The translations under genes were made by a program, and so were the position numbers. From Pseudonocardia benzenivorans CB1190 (GTDB taxonomy: Bacteria; Actinomycetota; Actinomycetes; Mycobacteriales; Pseudonocardiaceae), in NCBI RefSeq assembly GCF_000196675.2, contig NC_015312.1:5224501-5288500 (forward strand): DNA of 64,000 nucleotides. The letters run 5' to 3'. This document shows, piece by piece, positions 50,488 through 59,928 of the stretch; positions within the stretch are counted from its first letter, which is position 1, and the number at the start of each line of letters is the position of its first letter. The notes beneath the pieces were generated by a model. That model did not search any database and had not been told where the DNA came from. It was given only the letters and a program-made list of their open reading frames with translations.

Positions 50488-51168
50488 GTGTGCGGCATCG
50501 TCGGCCTGCATCTGAAGAACCCCGCGCTGGAACCGGAGCTCGGGCGCCTGTTCGTGCCGATGCTCGAGGCCATGACCTCGCGCGGTCCGGACAGCGCCGG
50601 CCTCGCGACCTACGACGCGGAGGGCATGCACGTCATCAAGGACGTCGGCCTGCCGCGCGACATCTGCGCCGCGCACGACATCGCGGCCCGCAGCGGCCAC
50701 CAGGCGGTCGGCCACACCCGGATGGCGACCGAGTCGGCGGTGACCAGCGACCACGCGCACCCGTTCACGCCGCTGGCCGACCTGGCCCTGGTGCACAACG
50801 GGTCGTTCTCCAACCACGCGTCGATCCGCCGCACGCTGGCCCGTCAGGGCATCGCCTGCACCACCGACAACGACTCCGAGGTCGCCGCGCGGTTCATCGC
50901 CCGTGAGCTGACCGAGGGCGCCGACCTCGAGGACGCGATGCGGTCGGTGCTCAAGGAGTTCGACGGGTTCTTCACCCTGCTCGTCACCTCGGGTACCCAG
51001 TTCGCGGTGCTGCGGGACTCGTTCGCGTGCAAGCCCGCGGTGATCGCCGAGACCGCCGACTACGTGGCGATGGCCTCGGAGTACCACGCGCTGGCCGAGC
51101 TCCCGGGGATCGGCGACGCCCGCATCGTCGAGCCCGAGCCGGAGAGGGTCTACGCATGGTCGCGCTGA
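50488..51168 (+). CDS. mgsA: N-methylglutamate synthase subunit A (class II glutamine amidotransferase)
   Basis: A 226-residue N-terminal-nucleophile amidotransferase: starts MCGIVG, so Cys2 is the nucleophile; TSRGPDSAGLATYD, VGHTRMATES and LVHNGSFSNH follow as in GltB/GlxB. With the two following genes it makes up a split glutamate-synthase-like enzyme. In MgsABC this produces N-methylglutamate from methylamine and glutamate-derived donor. GTG 50488 follows gaaggaggcg. The mgsB start overlaps its end by 13 bp. Assigned from gene order as much as from sequence, since GlxB proteins look the same. Confidence 0.85.
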   Translation: MCGIVGLHLKNPALEPELGRLFVPMLEAMTSRGPDSAGLATYDAEGMHVIKDVGLPRDICAAHDIAARSGHQAVGHTRMATESAVTSDHAHPFTPLADLALVHNGSFSNHASIRRTLARQGIACTTDNDSEVAARFIARELTEGADLEDAMRSVLKEFDGFFTLLVTSGTQFAVLRDSFACKPAVIAETADYVAMASEYHALAELPGIGDARIVEPEPERVYAWSR

Positions 51169-51860
51169 ACGGGTCGTCGGTGCAGGAGCTGATGAAGGTC
51201 GACCTCGCGAGCACCTCGGTCCGCGAGCTCAACGCCGAGCTGCACGCGCCGACCGCCCGTCGCTACGAGGTGCACAACCCGCGCGGTGCCGAGGCGATCG
51301 CGGTCGGACTGCGGCATGCGATCGAGGTGGAGATCCACGGACCGGCGGGGTACTACTGCGCCGGGATGAACATGCTGGCCGACGTCGTCGTGCACGGCAG
51401 TGTCGGCACCGGCGTCGCCGAGAACATGATGTCCGGCTCGGTCCGGGTCCGCGGCGACGCGTCCCAGTCGGCCGGCGCGACCGGGCACGGTGGCCTGCTG
51501 GTGGTCGAGGGCAGCGCGTCGATGCGCTGCGGCATCTCGATGAAGGGCATCGACATCGTCGTCGGCGGGGACGTCGGCCCGATGAGCGCGTTCATGGCCC
51601 AGGCCGGGCGGCTCGTCGTCTGCGGCGACGCCGGTGACGGGCTGGGCGACTCGATCTACGAGGCGCGGCTCTACGTCCGCGGCCGCGTCGGCTCGCCGGG
51701 CGCGGACTGCGTCGAGAAGGAGATGCGCGACGAGCACGTCGCCGAGCTGGGACAGCTGCTCGCCGACGCCGGACTCCCGCACGACCCCGGCGAGTTCCGG
51801 CGCTTCGGGTCGGCCCGCCGGCTCTACCACTTCGCCGCGCACAACTCCGCCGCCTACTGA
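51156..51860 (+). CDS. mgsB: N-methylglutamate synthase subunit B (GXGXG domain)
   Basis: A 234-residue right-handed beta-helix protein of the glutamate synthase C-terminal (GXGXG) type: VVVHGSVGTGVAENMMSGSVRVRGDASQSAGATGHGGLLVVEGSASMRCGISMKGIDIVVGGDVG shows the repeated G-x-G strands. In glutamate synthase this domain is structural and guides ammonia channelling. ATG 51156 overlaps mgsA, and mgsC begins 15 bp after the stop. Confidence 0.87.
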   Translation: MVALNGSSVQELMKVDLASTSVRELNAELHAPTARRYEVHNPRGAEAIAVGLRHAIEVEIHGPAGYYCAGMNMLADVVVHGSVGTGVAENMMSGSVRVRGDASQSAGATGHGGLLVVEGSASMRCGISMKGIDIVVGGDVGPMSAFMAQAGRLVVCGDAGDGLGDSIYEARLYVRGRVGSPGADCVEKEMRDEHVAELGQLLADAGLPHDPGEFRRFGSARRLYHFAAHNSAAY

Positions 51861-51875
51861 CCCCCGGGGGAAGAG

Positions 51876-53198
51876 ATGATCGATCCCGCCCAGGCCGGGC
51901 TGCGCGAGTCCGCCACGTTCGACCGCGCCACGATCGCGGCCATCCAGCGGGCCGCCGAGACCGGCGTCTACGACATCCGCGGCTGGGGCGCCAAGCGCGC
52001 GGTGCCGCACTTCGACGACCTGCTGCTCCTCGGCGCGAGCATGTCGCGCTACCCGCTGGAGGGCTACCGCGAGCGCTGCGACACCGACGTCGTCCTCGGC
52101 GACCGGCACGCGGGCAACCCGCTGCACCTCGACATCCCGATCACCATCGCGGGGATGAGCTTCGGCGCCCTGTCGGCGCAGGCCAAGGAGGCGCTGGGGC
52201 GCGGGGCGACGGAGGTCGGCACCTCGACGACGACCGGCGACGGCGGCATGACCCCCGAGGAGCGCGGCCAGTCCAAGCACCTCGTCTACCAGTACCTCCC
52301 GTCGCGCTACGGGATGAACCCCGACGACCTGCGTGCCGCCGACGCGATCGAGGTCGTCCTCGGCCAGGGCGCCAAGCCCGGCGGCGGCGGCATGCTGCTG
52401 GGTCAGAAGATCAGCGAGCGTGTCGCCGGGATGCGCACCCTGCCCGCGGGCATCGACCAGCGCAGCGCGTGCCGGCACCCGGACTGGACCGGCCCGGACG
52501 ACCTGACGATCAAGATCCTCGAGCTGCGCGAGATCACCGACTGGCAGAAGCCGATCTACGTCAAGGTCGGCGCCACCCGGACCTACTACGACGTGAAGCT
52601 GGCCGTCGCCGCGGGAGCCGACGTCGTCGTCGTCGACGGGATGCAGGGCGGCACCGCCGCGACACAGGAGGTGTTCATCGAGCACGTCGGCATCCCGACG
52701 CTCGCCGCGATCCCGCAGGCCGTGCAGGCGCTCGACGAGCTGGGACTGCACCGCAAGGTGCAGCTGATCGTCTCCGGCGGCATCCGCACGGGCGCTGACG
52801 TCGCCAAGGCGATGGCGCTGGGCGCCGACGCCGTCGCGATCGGAACGGCGGCGCTGATCGCCCTGGGCGACAACCACCCCCGCTACGCCGACGAGTACGC
52901 GGCGATCGGGTCGGCACCCGGCTTCTACGACGACTTCCAGGACGGCCGCGACCCCGCGGGGATCACCACCCAGGACCCGGAGCTCGCCGCCCGGCTCGAC
53001 CCGGTGGAGGGTGGCCGGCGGGTGGCCAACTACCTGCGGGTGCTGACGCTGGAGGCGCAGACGCTCGCGCGGGCCTGCGGGAAGGCGCACCTGCGCAATC
53101 TCGAACCCGAGGACCTGGTGGCGCTGACGATCGAGGCCGCCGCGATGGCCAGGGTGCCCCTCGCGGGCACGTCCTGGATTCCCGGACAGGGCTTCTGA
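51876..53198 (+). CDS. mgsC: N-methylglutamate synthase subunit C (FMN glutamate-synthase domain)
   Basis: A 440-residue FMN-binding glutamate synthase domain protein: ITIAGMSFGALSAQAKEALGRGATEVGTSTTTGDGGMTPEE, LGQGAKPGGGGMLLGQKI, YVKVGATRTYYDVKLAVAAGADVVVVDGMQGGTAATQEVF and LIVSGGIRTGADVAKAMALGADAVAIGTAAL. In Mgs this subunit carries the condensation chemistry on the FMN. Cysteines for an iron-sulfur cluster near the C-terminus (ARACGKAHLRNLE) are few. Starts ATG 51876 after gggggaagag. Followed by gmaS, 109 bp on. Confidence 0.9.
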   Translation: MIDPAQAGLRESATFDRATIAAIQRAAETGVYDIRGWGAKRAVPHFDDLLLLGASMSRYPLEGYRERCDTDVVLGDRHAGNPLHLDIPITIAGMSFGALSAQAKEALGRGATEVGTSTTTGDGGMTPEERGQSKHLVYQYLPSRYGMNPDDLRAADAIEVVLGQGAKPGGGGMLLGQKISERVAGMRTLPAGIDQRSACRHPDWTGPDDLTIKILELREITDWQKPIYVKVGATRTYYDVKLAVAAGADVVVVDGMQGGTAATQEVFIEHVGIPTLAAIPQAVQALDELGLHRKVQLIVSGGIRTGADVAKAMALGADAVAIGTAALIALGDNHPRYADEYAAIGSAPGFYDDFQDGRDPAGITTQDPELAARLDPVEGGRRVANYLRVLTLEAQTLARACGKAHLRNLEPEDLVALTIEAAAMARVPLAGTSWIPGQGF

Positions 53199-53220
53199 CG
53201 CACGTGCAGGACCCAGCAGA

Positions 53221-53249
53221 ACGAACACAGCGGTACGAAACACAGCGGT
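53221..53249 (+). repeat. Short imperfect direct repeat before gmaS
   Basis: acgaacacagcggt (53221-53234) and acgaaacacagcggt (53235-53249) are side by side, with a weaker third likeness after them. This lies in the 108-bp gap between mgsC and gmaS. It may be an operator or a leftover duplication; nothing else is visible. Confidence 0.5.
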
Positions 53250-53306
53250 GCGGGTGACAGCAGTTCGAGTGTGCAGGCAGTGCCCCCCTACGGCGGAGGA
53301 GTTGGC

Positions 53307-54662
53307 ATGGGTGACGGTCGGGACGACCTCGCGGCGCGGGCGGACGAGGACGGGATCGAGTTCTTCCTGGCGATGTTCGTCGACCTGCACGGGAAACCGT
53401 GCGCGAAGGCGGTGCCACGGTCGAGCCTGAACATGTTGATGGACGGCGGCGCCGGGTTCGCCGGGTTCGCCGCCGGTGACATGGGTCAGGGTCCCGCCGA
53501 CCCCGACCTGACGGTGCTGCCCGACGCCGCGTCCTACACGCGGGTCCCCTGGAAGCCCGGGGTCGCCGTGCTGCACTGCGACCCGCAGGTCGGCGGCGAC
53601 CCCTGGCCGTACGCGCCTCGGGTGATCCTCAAGCGGCTGCTGGAGCAGCTCGGGACCGAACGCGGCTGGGTGCTCAAGACCGGCGTGGAGGCCGAGTACT
53701 CGCTGCTGCGCCGCACCCCCGAGGGCGGGCTCGAGGTCGCCGACGCGCTCGACCGCTCGGCCAAGCCCTGCTACGAGGTCAAGGGCCTGACCCGGATGTG
53801 GGACTTCCTCTCGACGCTGTCCCGGAACATGAACGAGCTCGGCTGGGGCAACTACGCCAACGACCACGAGGACGGCAACGGGCAGTTCGAGAGCAACTTC
53901 ACCTACTCCGACGCGGTCACCACCGCGGACCGGACGATCTTCTTCCGCTACATGGTCCACATGCTCGCCCACGACGCGGGCATGTGCGCGACCTTCATGC
54001 CCAAGCCGTTCAGCGACGTCACGGGCAACGGGCTGCACACGCACCTGAGCCTGTGGACGACCGGCGACGAGCCGCTGTTCGACGGCGACGGTGACGCGCT
54101 CGGCCTGTCGAAGCTCGCGTACCAGTTCGTCGCCGGCCTGCTCGACCACGGCCGGGCGAGCGCGGGGGTGATCTGTCCGACCGTCAACTCCTACAAGCGG
54201 ATCGGCGTCGGCGCCCCGAACTCGGGCTCGACGTGGGCGCCCGCCTACGTCGCCTACGGCGGCAACAACCGGAGCCTCATGCTCCGCGTCCCCGACGGCG
54301 GACGCGTCGAGCACCGGGCGGTCGACGGCTCGGCCAACCCCTACCTCGCCGCGGCGGTCCTGCTGGCGGCCGGTCTGGACGGCGTCGACCGCGCGCTCGA
54401 CCCCGGTGAGCAGACCACCGACAACCTGTTCGCGCTCAGCCCCGACGAGATCGCCGCGCGGGGCATCGCGCACCTGCCCGGGTCGCTGGACCGGGCCGTC
54501 GACGAGCTGGTCGACGACGCCGTGCTCCGCCGCGCTCTGGGCGTGCTGCCCGACGGCAGCGACTTCGTCGACTACTTCGCGGGCGTGAAGCGCGCCGAGT
54601 TCGACGCCTACCACTCGACGGTCTCGCAGTGGGAGATCGACCGCTACCTCACTCAGGTCTGA
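53307..54662 (+). CDS. gmaS: Gamma-glutamylmethylamide synthetase / type III glutamine synthetase
   Basis: A 451-residue glutamine synthetase homologue. FVDLHGKPCAKAVPRSSL starts the beta-grasp domain. KTGVEAEYSLL and DHEDGNGQFESNFTYSDAVTTADRTIFFRYMVHMLA hold the metal-binding Glu residues, FMPKPFSDVTGNGLHTHLSLW the catalytic His, and NSYKRIG...NNRSLMLRVPDGGRVEHRAVDGSANPYLAAAVLLAAG the nucleotide and glutamate site. It ligates methylamine to glutamate, giving gamma-glutamylmethylamide. Position between mgsC and mgdA supports gmaS rather than an ammonia-specific enzyme. ATG 53307 has ggcggagga before it. Confidence 0.87.
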   Translation: MGDGRDDLAARADEDGIEFFLAMFVDLHGKPCAKAVPRSSLNMLMDGGAGFAGFAAGDMGQGPADPDLTVLPDAASYTRVPWKPGVAVLHCDPQVGGDPWPYAPRVILKRLLEQLGTERGWVLKTGVEAEYSLLRRTPEGGLEVADALDRSAKPCYEVKGLTRMWDFLSTLSRNMNELGWGNYANDHEDGNGQFESNFTYSDAVTTADRTIFFRYMVHMLAHDAGMCATFMPKPFSDVTGNGLHTHLSLWTTGDEPLFDGDGDALGLSKLAYQFVAGLLDHGRASAGVICPTVNSYKRIGVGAPNSGSTWAPAYVAYGGNNRSLMLRVPDGGRVEHRAVDGSANPYLAAAVLLAAGLDGVDRALDPGEQTTDNLFALSPDEIAARGIAHLPGSLDRAVDELVDDAVLRRALGVLPDGSDFVDYFAGVKRAEFDAYHSTVSQWEIDRYLTQV

Positions 54663-54703
54663 CGTCCTCGAACGGTCGGCAGGGGAATCGGAGAACAGCC
54701 GGA

Positions 54704-56002
54704 ATGAGCCGCAAGGAACACGACGACGGCGCGGGACGGAGCCGGCGCAGGCCGAGATACTCCGCGTGGAGCCTCGTCAGGCACGGGCTCGGCGTGGGGC
54801 GGGACTGGGAGCGCGCGTTCCGCCACCACACGCCCAGGGAGAGCTACGACGTCGTCATCGTCGGTGGCGGCGTGCACGGGCTCGCCACGGCGCACTACCT
54901 CGCCGTGAACCACGGGATCACGAACGTGGCGGTGCTGGAGAAGTCCTACATCGGGTCCGGCGGCTCGGGACGCAACACCGCGATCCTGCGGTCGAACTAC
55001 CTCACCCCCGAGGGCGTGCGGTTCTACGACCGCTCGGTGAAGCTCTACGAGCACCTCGCCGCCGACCTCAACTTCAACGTCATGTTCTCCCAGCGCGGAC
55101 ACATGACGTTGGCGCACAACGACAGCTCGCTGCGGACGATGCACTGGCGGGCCGAGGTCAACAAGCTGCAGGGCGTCGACTCGTCGGTGATCGACCCGCC
55201 GGAGATCAAGAAGCTGGTCCCCTACCTCGACGTCTCCCCGTCGACGCGCTACCCGATCCTCGGCGCGCTCTACCACCCACCGGGCGGCATCATCCGCCAC
55301 GACGCGGTGGTGTGGGGCTACGCCCGCTCGGCCGACGCCCACGGCGTGCACATCCACCAGAAGACCGAGGTCGTCGGGATCGACGTCGTCGCGAACCGGG
55401 TGACGGGCGTGCGCACCGCCGACGGACGGCGGATCAGCGCGCCGGTGGTGGTCAACTGCACCGCGGGCTGGTCGACGTTGATCTCGGACATGGCGGGCGT
55501 CGCCATGCCGGTGCAGACGTTCCCGTTGCAGGCGGCGGTCACCGAACCGGTGAGGCCGTTCCTGGACACCGTGGTCGTGTCGGGGACGCTGCACACCTAC
55601 GTCAGCCAGACCGACCGCGGCGAACTGGTGTTCGGCGCCAGCGTCGACCCGTTCGCGTCCTACTCGACCCGCGGGTCGCTCGATTTCGTCGAGGGGCTGG
55701 CGGGGCACGTGCTGGAACTGATGCCGGCGCTGTCGAAGATGCGGCTGCTGCGGCAGTGGGCCGGCCTGTGCGACATGACCCCGGACTACTCGCCGATCAT
55801 GGGCCTCACCCCGGTCGAGGGCTTCTACGTCGACGTCGGGTGGGGAACGTACGGCTTCAAGGCCGGGCCGGTGTCGGGCGAGGCGATGGCCGCGTGCATC
55901 GCCAACGGCAAGCCACCCGAGATCATCGCCGCGTTCGGCCTCGACCGGTTCGACGAGGGTCGCCTCGTCGGGGAGAAGGGCGCGGCCGCCGTCGGGCACT
56001 GA
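54704..56002 (+). CDS. mgdA: N-methylglutamate dehydrogenase subunit A / sarcosine oxidase beta-type
   Basis: A 432-residue flavoprotein. YDVVIVGGGVHGLATAHYLAVNHGITNVAVLEKSYIGSGGSGRNTAILRSNYLTPEG is the FAD-binding DAO core, with the covalent-FMN His region of heterotetrameric sarcosine oxidases later (HPPGGIIRHDAVVWGYARSA). GWGTYGFKAGPVSGEAMA closes the site. A basic 50-residue N-terminal part is normal for SoxB-type subunits. In the complex, this subunit oxidises the N-methyl group. ATG 54704 is chosen; the frame is open further upstream but within gmaS. Confidence 0.9.
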   Translation: MSRKEHDDGAGRSRRRPRYSAWSLVRHGLGVGRDWERAFRHHTPRESYDVVIVGGGVHGLATAHYLAVNHGITNVAVLEKSYIGSGGSGRNTAILRSNYLTPEGVRFYDRSVKLYEHLAADLNFNVMFSQRGHMTLAHNDSSLRTMHWRAEVNKLQGVDSSVIDPPEIKKLVPYLDVSPSTRYPILGALYHPPGGIIRHDAVVWGYARSADAHGVHIHQKTEVVGIDVVANRVTGVRTADGRRISAPVVVNCTAGWSTLISDMAGVAMPVQTFPLQAAVTEPVRPFLDTVVVSGTLHTYVSQTDRGELVFGASVDPFASYSTRGSLDFVEGLAGHVLELMPALSKMRLLRQWAGLCDMTPDYSPIMGLTPVEGFYVDVGWGTYGFKAGPVSGEAMAACIANGKPPEIIAAFGLDRFDEGRLVGEKGAAAVGH

Positions 56003-56048
56003 GCCGCGCCCCCTCCCGTCCCCACCGCACCGACCCCGGAGACCTTCC

Positions 56049-56300
56049 ATGATGTTGCTCCCGTGCCCGAACTGCGGGGCTCGCAACGTGAGCGAGTTCC
56101 GCTACGTCGGCGAGGCGAAGACCCGGCCCGACCCGACCACCGCCACCCCGCAGGAGTGGCGCCGCCACCTGTACCTGCACCGCAACCCGGCGGGCTGGAC
56201 CCGCGAGACCTGGTACCACGGATCGGGTTGCCGGCGGTACTTCGCGATCGAGCGCAACACCGTCGACAACGCGGTGCGCACGGCCGGAGCGACGTCGTGA
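56049..56300 (+). CDS. mgdB: N-methylglutamate dehydrogenase subunit B / sarcosine oxidase delta-type
   Basis: An 83-residue zinc-binding subunit: LLPCPNCGARNVSEFRYVGEAKTRP and EWRRHLYLHRNPAGWTRETWYHGSGCRRYFAIERNTV. CPNC with His and Cys further on forms the zinc site of SoxD. ATG codons at 56049 and 56052 are both possible. Its TGA overlaps the next GTG (GTGA). Confidence 0.92.
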   Translation: MMLLPCPNCGARNVSEFRYVGEAKTRPDPTTATPQEWRRHLYLHRNPAGWTRETWYHGSGCRRYFAIERNTVDNAVRTAGATS

Positions 56301-59167
56301 CGCGGCGGACCGTCGGCACGGGTGACTGCCGGCTCGGTTCCCGTCCCGGCGAGGTGATCGACCGCAGCCGGACGCTCGAGTTCCGCTGGAACGGCGCCGT
56401 CCACCGGGCCCACCCCGGCGACACCATCGCCTCGGCGCTCGCCGCGGCCGGGGTCCGGGTGTTCTCGCGCAGCTACAAGTACCACCGCCCGCGCGGGCTG
56501 CTCACCGCCGACATCCTCGACCCGGGCTGTCTGCTGCAGGTCGGCGACGAGCCCAACGTCCGCGGCGCGCACCGCCTCGCCGAGGCCGGGATGGACGTGC
56601 GGTCGCAGAACACGTGGCCGTCGCTGCGCTACGACGTGAAGGCCGTCAACCAGGTCGCGGGCCGGTTCCTCGCGACCGGCTTCTACTACAAGACGTTCAT
56701 CAAGCCGGAGCGGCTGTGGCCGGCCTACGAGCGGGTGCTGCGGCGGTTCGTGCACGCGGGCGAGGTGCCGCCCGACGGCGAACAGCTCTACTACGACAAG
56801 CGCTACGCCCACCCCGACGTGCTCGTCGCCGGTGGCGGGCCCGCCGGGATGGCGGCCGCCGTCGCCGCCGCCCGCGCGGGCGCGACGGTCATGCTCGTCG
56901 AGCAGGAGCACCAGCTCGGCGGGCACCTGCGCTGGGGCGACGCCGACGACCTGCGGGTGCGCGCGGAGCTCGTCGCCGCGGTCGAGGCCGAGCCGGGCAT
57001 CGAGGTGCTCACCGACTCCGTCGTCGCGGCCCGCTACGACGACAACTGGCTCGCCGTCGTCCAGCGCGGCCTCCCCCACGTGGCCGAGCGGCTGGTCAAG
57101 GCGCGGGCGGGCACGCTCGTCGTCGCGGCCGGGCTCATCGAGCGCCCGTACGTGTTCGCGGGCAACGACCTGCCCGGCGTCATGCTCTCGACGGCCGTCC
57201 GGCGGCTGCTCAACCTGTACTCGGTGCGACCGGGGCAGCGGGCCGTGGTGGTCACGGCCAACCCCGAGGGCGACGCGGCCGCCACCGACCTCCGCGCCGC
57301 CGGGGTCGACGTCGTCGAGGTCGACGCCCGCCACGGCCGCACCGTCGTGCGGGCGGCCGGGCGCGGAGGTGTCGAGGCCGTCGAGCTGTCCGACGGCAGC
57401 CGTCTCGACGCCGACCTGCTCGTCACCGCGACCGGGTGGACCGCACCGACGTCGCTGCTGAACATGTCCGGCTCGAACCCGGTCTACCGGCCCGACGCGG
57501 CGCGGTTCGTGCCCGACCCGGCCGCGACGCCCGACACCGTCATCGCGGTCGGTGGCATCGCAGGCGACGGCACGCTCGAGGAGCTGGTCGCCCACGCCGA
57601 GGCGGCGGGCCGGGAGGCGGCCGCCCGCGCGCTGTCCCTCGCGGCGGCGCACGCGCGCATCCGCCCCACCTCGCCCGGGGGCGCCGACGCGGCCGAACGC
57701 GCGCCGGAACCCGTTGCGCCGCTGGGCCTACGCCGCCACCCCGAGCTGTTCTTCGCGACGCCGATCGGCGGCTTCGTGGACATGTCGGAGGACGTGTCGG
57801 CGAAGGACATCCTCACGGCGGTGCAGGAGGGCTACGACTCCTCGGAGCTGGTCAAGCGCTACACGACCGCGACGATGGGCCCGGCGCAGGGCAAGCTCGA
57901 GACGGTCAACACGGTCGCGCTCGTCGCCCACGCGACCGGGTCGACGATCGCCGAGACCGGGGCGACGACGTGGCGGCCGATGTACACGCCCGTCACGTTG
58001 GGGGCGCTGGCCGGTCGCAGGTTCGAACCGGTCCGCCACTCCCCGATGCAGCCGTGGCACGAGGCGCACCGGGCCGCCCCCCTCGTGGCCGGCCAGTGGA
58101 TCCGTCCCGAGCACTACGGCGACCCCGCGGCCGAGGTCCGCAACGTCCGCGCAGGCGTCGGGATCATCGACGTCACCCCGATCGGCAAGCTCGACCTGCA
58201 GGGTCCCGACGTCCCGAAGCTGCTCAACCTGCTCTACGTCAACAAGTGGTCGCAGCTGGGCGTCGGGCGGGTGCGCTACGGGGTCATGTGTGCCGACGAC
58301 GGCGTCGTCCTCGACGACGGCGTCACCGGCCGGCTCGGCGAGCACCACTACCTGATGTCGACGACGTCGTCGGGCGCGGGCACCGTCTGGGAGTGGGCGG
58401 AGAACTGGCTGCAGACCGAGCACCCCGACTGGCGGGTCCACATCACCCCGGTCACGACGGCCTTCGCCAGCATCAACGTCGCCGGTCCGCGGTCGCGCGA
58501 GCTGCTCGCCCGGCTCACCGACGTCGACCTCGCCAACGAGGCGTTCGGCTACATGAACGTCCGCACCGGCACGATCGCGGGCGTCGCCGACTGCGTCCTG
58601 TGGCGCATCGGGTTCACCGGTGAGCTGTCCTACGAGCTGCACGTCCCCGCGAGCTACGGGCTGCACGTCTGGGAGTCGCTCATGGCGGCGGGCGCCGACC
58701 TGGGCGTCGCCCCGTTCGGCGTCGAGGCCCAGCGGATCCTGCGCCTGGAGAAGGGCCACCTGATCGTCGGCCAGGACACCGACGGCCTGACCAAGGCCTA
58801 CTCCGCCGGTCTGGCCTGGGCGGTCAAGCTCGACAAGCCCGACTTCGTCGGCAAGCCCGAGCTGCAGTGGCAGTCCGAGCACGACGACCACCCGCGGCTC
58901 GTCGGGCTGCAGCCTCTCGACCCGACGGTGGTGCCGGAGGAGGCGAGCCAGATCATCAGCGACGGCGGGCACATCGTCGGTCGCATCACCTCGAGCCGGA
59001 TGTCCCCGACGCTCGGCCGCTCGATCTGCCTCGGCCAGGTCGACGCCCACCTCGCCGACGCCGGGACCCGGCTGACCGTCCGCCTGCGCGACGGCCGCGA
59101 CACCCTCGTCGAGGTCATGGCCGAGCACGCGCACTTCGACCCCGAGGGGGAACGTCAACGTGTCTGA
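56297..59167 (+). CDS. mgdC: N-methylglutamate dehydrogenase subunit C / sarcosine oxidase alpha-type
   Basis: A 956-residue protein. The N-terminal 2Fe-2S-ferredoxin-like part (TLEFRWNGAVHRAHPGDTIASALAAAGVRVFSRSYKYHRPRGLLT) lacks the cluster cysteines, as in SoxA. DVLVAGGGPAGMAAAVAAARAGATVMLVEQ is a dinucleotide site for NAD/FAD. The last third is a GCV_T/aminomethyltransferase domain (MQPWHEAHRAAPLVAGQWIRPEHYGDP; LMSTTSSGAGTVWEW; GPRSRELLARLTDVD) that binds tetrahydrofolate and accepts the C1 unit. Coupled to mgdB by GTGA and overlapping mgdD by 8 bp. Produces 5,10-methylene-H4F. Confidence 0.93.
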   Translation: MTRRTVGTGDCRLGSRPGEVIDRSRTLEFRWNGAVHRAHPGDTIASALAAAGVRVFSRSYKYHRPRGLLTADILDPGCLLQVGDEPNVRGAHRLAEAGMDVRSQNTWPSLRYDVKAVNQVAGRFLATGFYYKTFIKPERLWPAYERVLRRFVHAGEVPPDGEQLYYDKRYAHPDVLVAGGGPAGMAAAVAAARAGATVMLVEQEHQLGGHLRWGDADDLRVRAELVAAVEAEPGIEVLTDSVVAARYDDNWLAVVQRGLPHVAERLVKARAGTLVVAAGLIERPYVFAGNDLPGVMLSTAVRRLLNLYSVRPGQRAVVVTANPEGDAAATDLRAAGVDVVEVDARHGRTVVRAAGRGGVEAVELSDGSRLDADLLVTATGWTAPTSLLNMSGSNPVYRPDAARFVPDPAATPDTVIAVGGIAGDGTLEELVAHAEAAGREAAARALSLAAAHARIRPTSPGGADAAERAPEPVAPLGLRRHPELFFATPIGGFVDMSEDVSAKDILTAVQEGYDSSELVKRYTTATMGPAQGKLETVNTVALVAHATGSTIAETGATTWRPMYTPVTLGALAGRRFEPVRHSPMQPWHEAHRAAPLVAGQWIRPEHYGDPAAEVRNVRAGVGIIDVTPIGKLDLQGPDVPKLLNLLYVNKWSQLGVGRVRYGVMCADDGVVLDDGVTGRLGEHHYLMSTTSSGAGTVWEWAENWLQTEHPDWRVHITPVTTAFASINVAGPRSRELLARLTDVDLANEAFGYMNVRTGTIAGVADCVLWRIGFTGELSYELHVPASYGLHVWESLMAAGADLGVAPFGVEAQRILRLEKGHLIVGQDTDGLTKAYSAGLAWAVKLDKPDFVGKPELQWQSEHDDHPRLVGLQPLDPTVVPEEASQIISDGGHIVGRITSSRMSPTLGRSICLGQVDAHLADAGTRLTVRLRDGRDTLVEVMAEHAHFDPEGERQRV

Positions 59168-59858
59168 GCCCGCTGCGGCCGTGTCCACCGCCCCGCCCGT
59201 CGCGAGGACCGCGCTCGCCTTCCCCGGCCCGCGCCGGATCGTCGACGGCTGGGAGCTGACCGCCCGGCACGCGACGGGCGACCTCGTCCTGGCCGACCTC
59301 GGGCCACTGGTGAAGCTCACCGTCCGCGGGCCGGCCGAGGGGGCCGTGCGGGCCGCGCTCGGGACCGGGTTCGGCAGGACGGCCCGGCACGACGAGGGCG
59401 CGCTCGCCGGCGCGCTCGTCGTCGGCGCGGGCCCGGGCGAATGGCTGGTGCTCGGCCCGGCCGGGACGGGCGGTGAGCTGCTCGCGGCGACCCGTGCGGT
59501 CGTCGCCGACAGCGGCGAGTTCGCCTCGGTCGTCGACGTGACCCACGGCCGCGCCCTGGTCCGGCTCACCGGCGCCGCCGCCCCGGCGCTGCTGGCCAAG
59601 GTCTGCGCGATCGACCTGGCCGACCGGGTGGTGCCCGACGGGTCCGCGTTCCGCTCGTCGGTCGCGCGCGTCGTCACCGACGTGGTGCGCGACGACATCA
59701 GGGACGAGCTCGACGATCCCGCCGGCGACGGCACCGCCCGCACCCGGTCCTACCTGCTGCACTGCGAGCGGTCCTCGGGGCAGTACCTCGCGGACGCGCT
59801 CGTCGACGCCGGCACCGAGTACGGCATCGAGGTCGGCGCGCCGCCCTCGGCCCGCTGA
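59160..59858 (+). CDS. mgdD: N-methylglutamate dehydrogenase subunit D / sarcosine oxidase gamma-type
   Basis: A 232-residue SoxG-like subunit: LADLGPLVKLTVRGPAEGAVRAALG, GEWLVLGPAGTGGELL and FASVVDVTHGRALVRLTGAAAPALLAKVCAIDLADRVVPDGSAFRSSVARV are characteristic. It stabilises the tetramer. Contains an unusual Asp-rich insert (VVRDDIRDELDDPAGDGTA) just before the last strands. The GTG start at 59160 overlaps mgdC. Confidence 0.9.
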   Translation: MSEPAAAVSTAPPVARTALAFPGPRRIVDGWELTARHATGDLVLADLGPLVKLTVRGPAEGAVRAALGTGFGRTARHDEGALAGALVVGAGPGEWLVLGPAGTGGELLAATRAVVADSGEFASVVDVTHGRALVRLTGAAAPALLAKVCAIDLADRVVPDGSAFRSSVARVVTDVVRDDIRDELDDPAGDGTARTRSYLLHCERSSGQYLADALVDAGTEYGIEVGAPPSAR

Positions 59859-59928
59859 CGACCCGACCGCCACCGCGACCGCCCGGCCGGGCGGTCGCGC
59901 CACCAGGAGCCACAGGGATCCGCCCGCG

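Noticed and set aside
53199..53306. Small regulatory RNA between mgsC and gmaS
   Set aside because: Only a short direct repeat is seen; no terminator or promoter supports an RNA gene.
51150..54614. 1154-codon frame on the minus strand
   Set aside because: Antisense to mgsB, mgsC and gmaS, low-complexity Val/Asp/Gly-rich sequence; no start signal.
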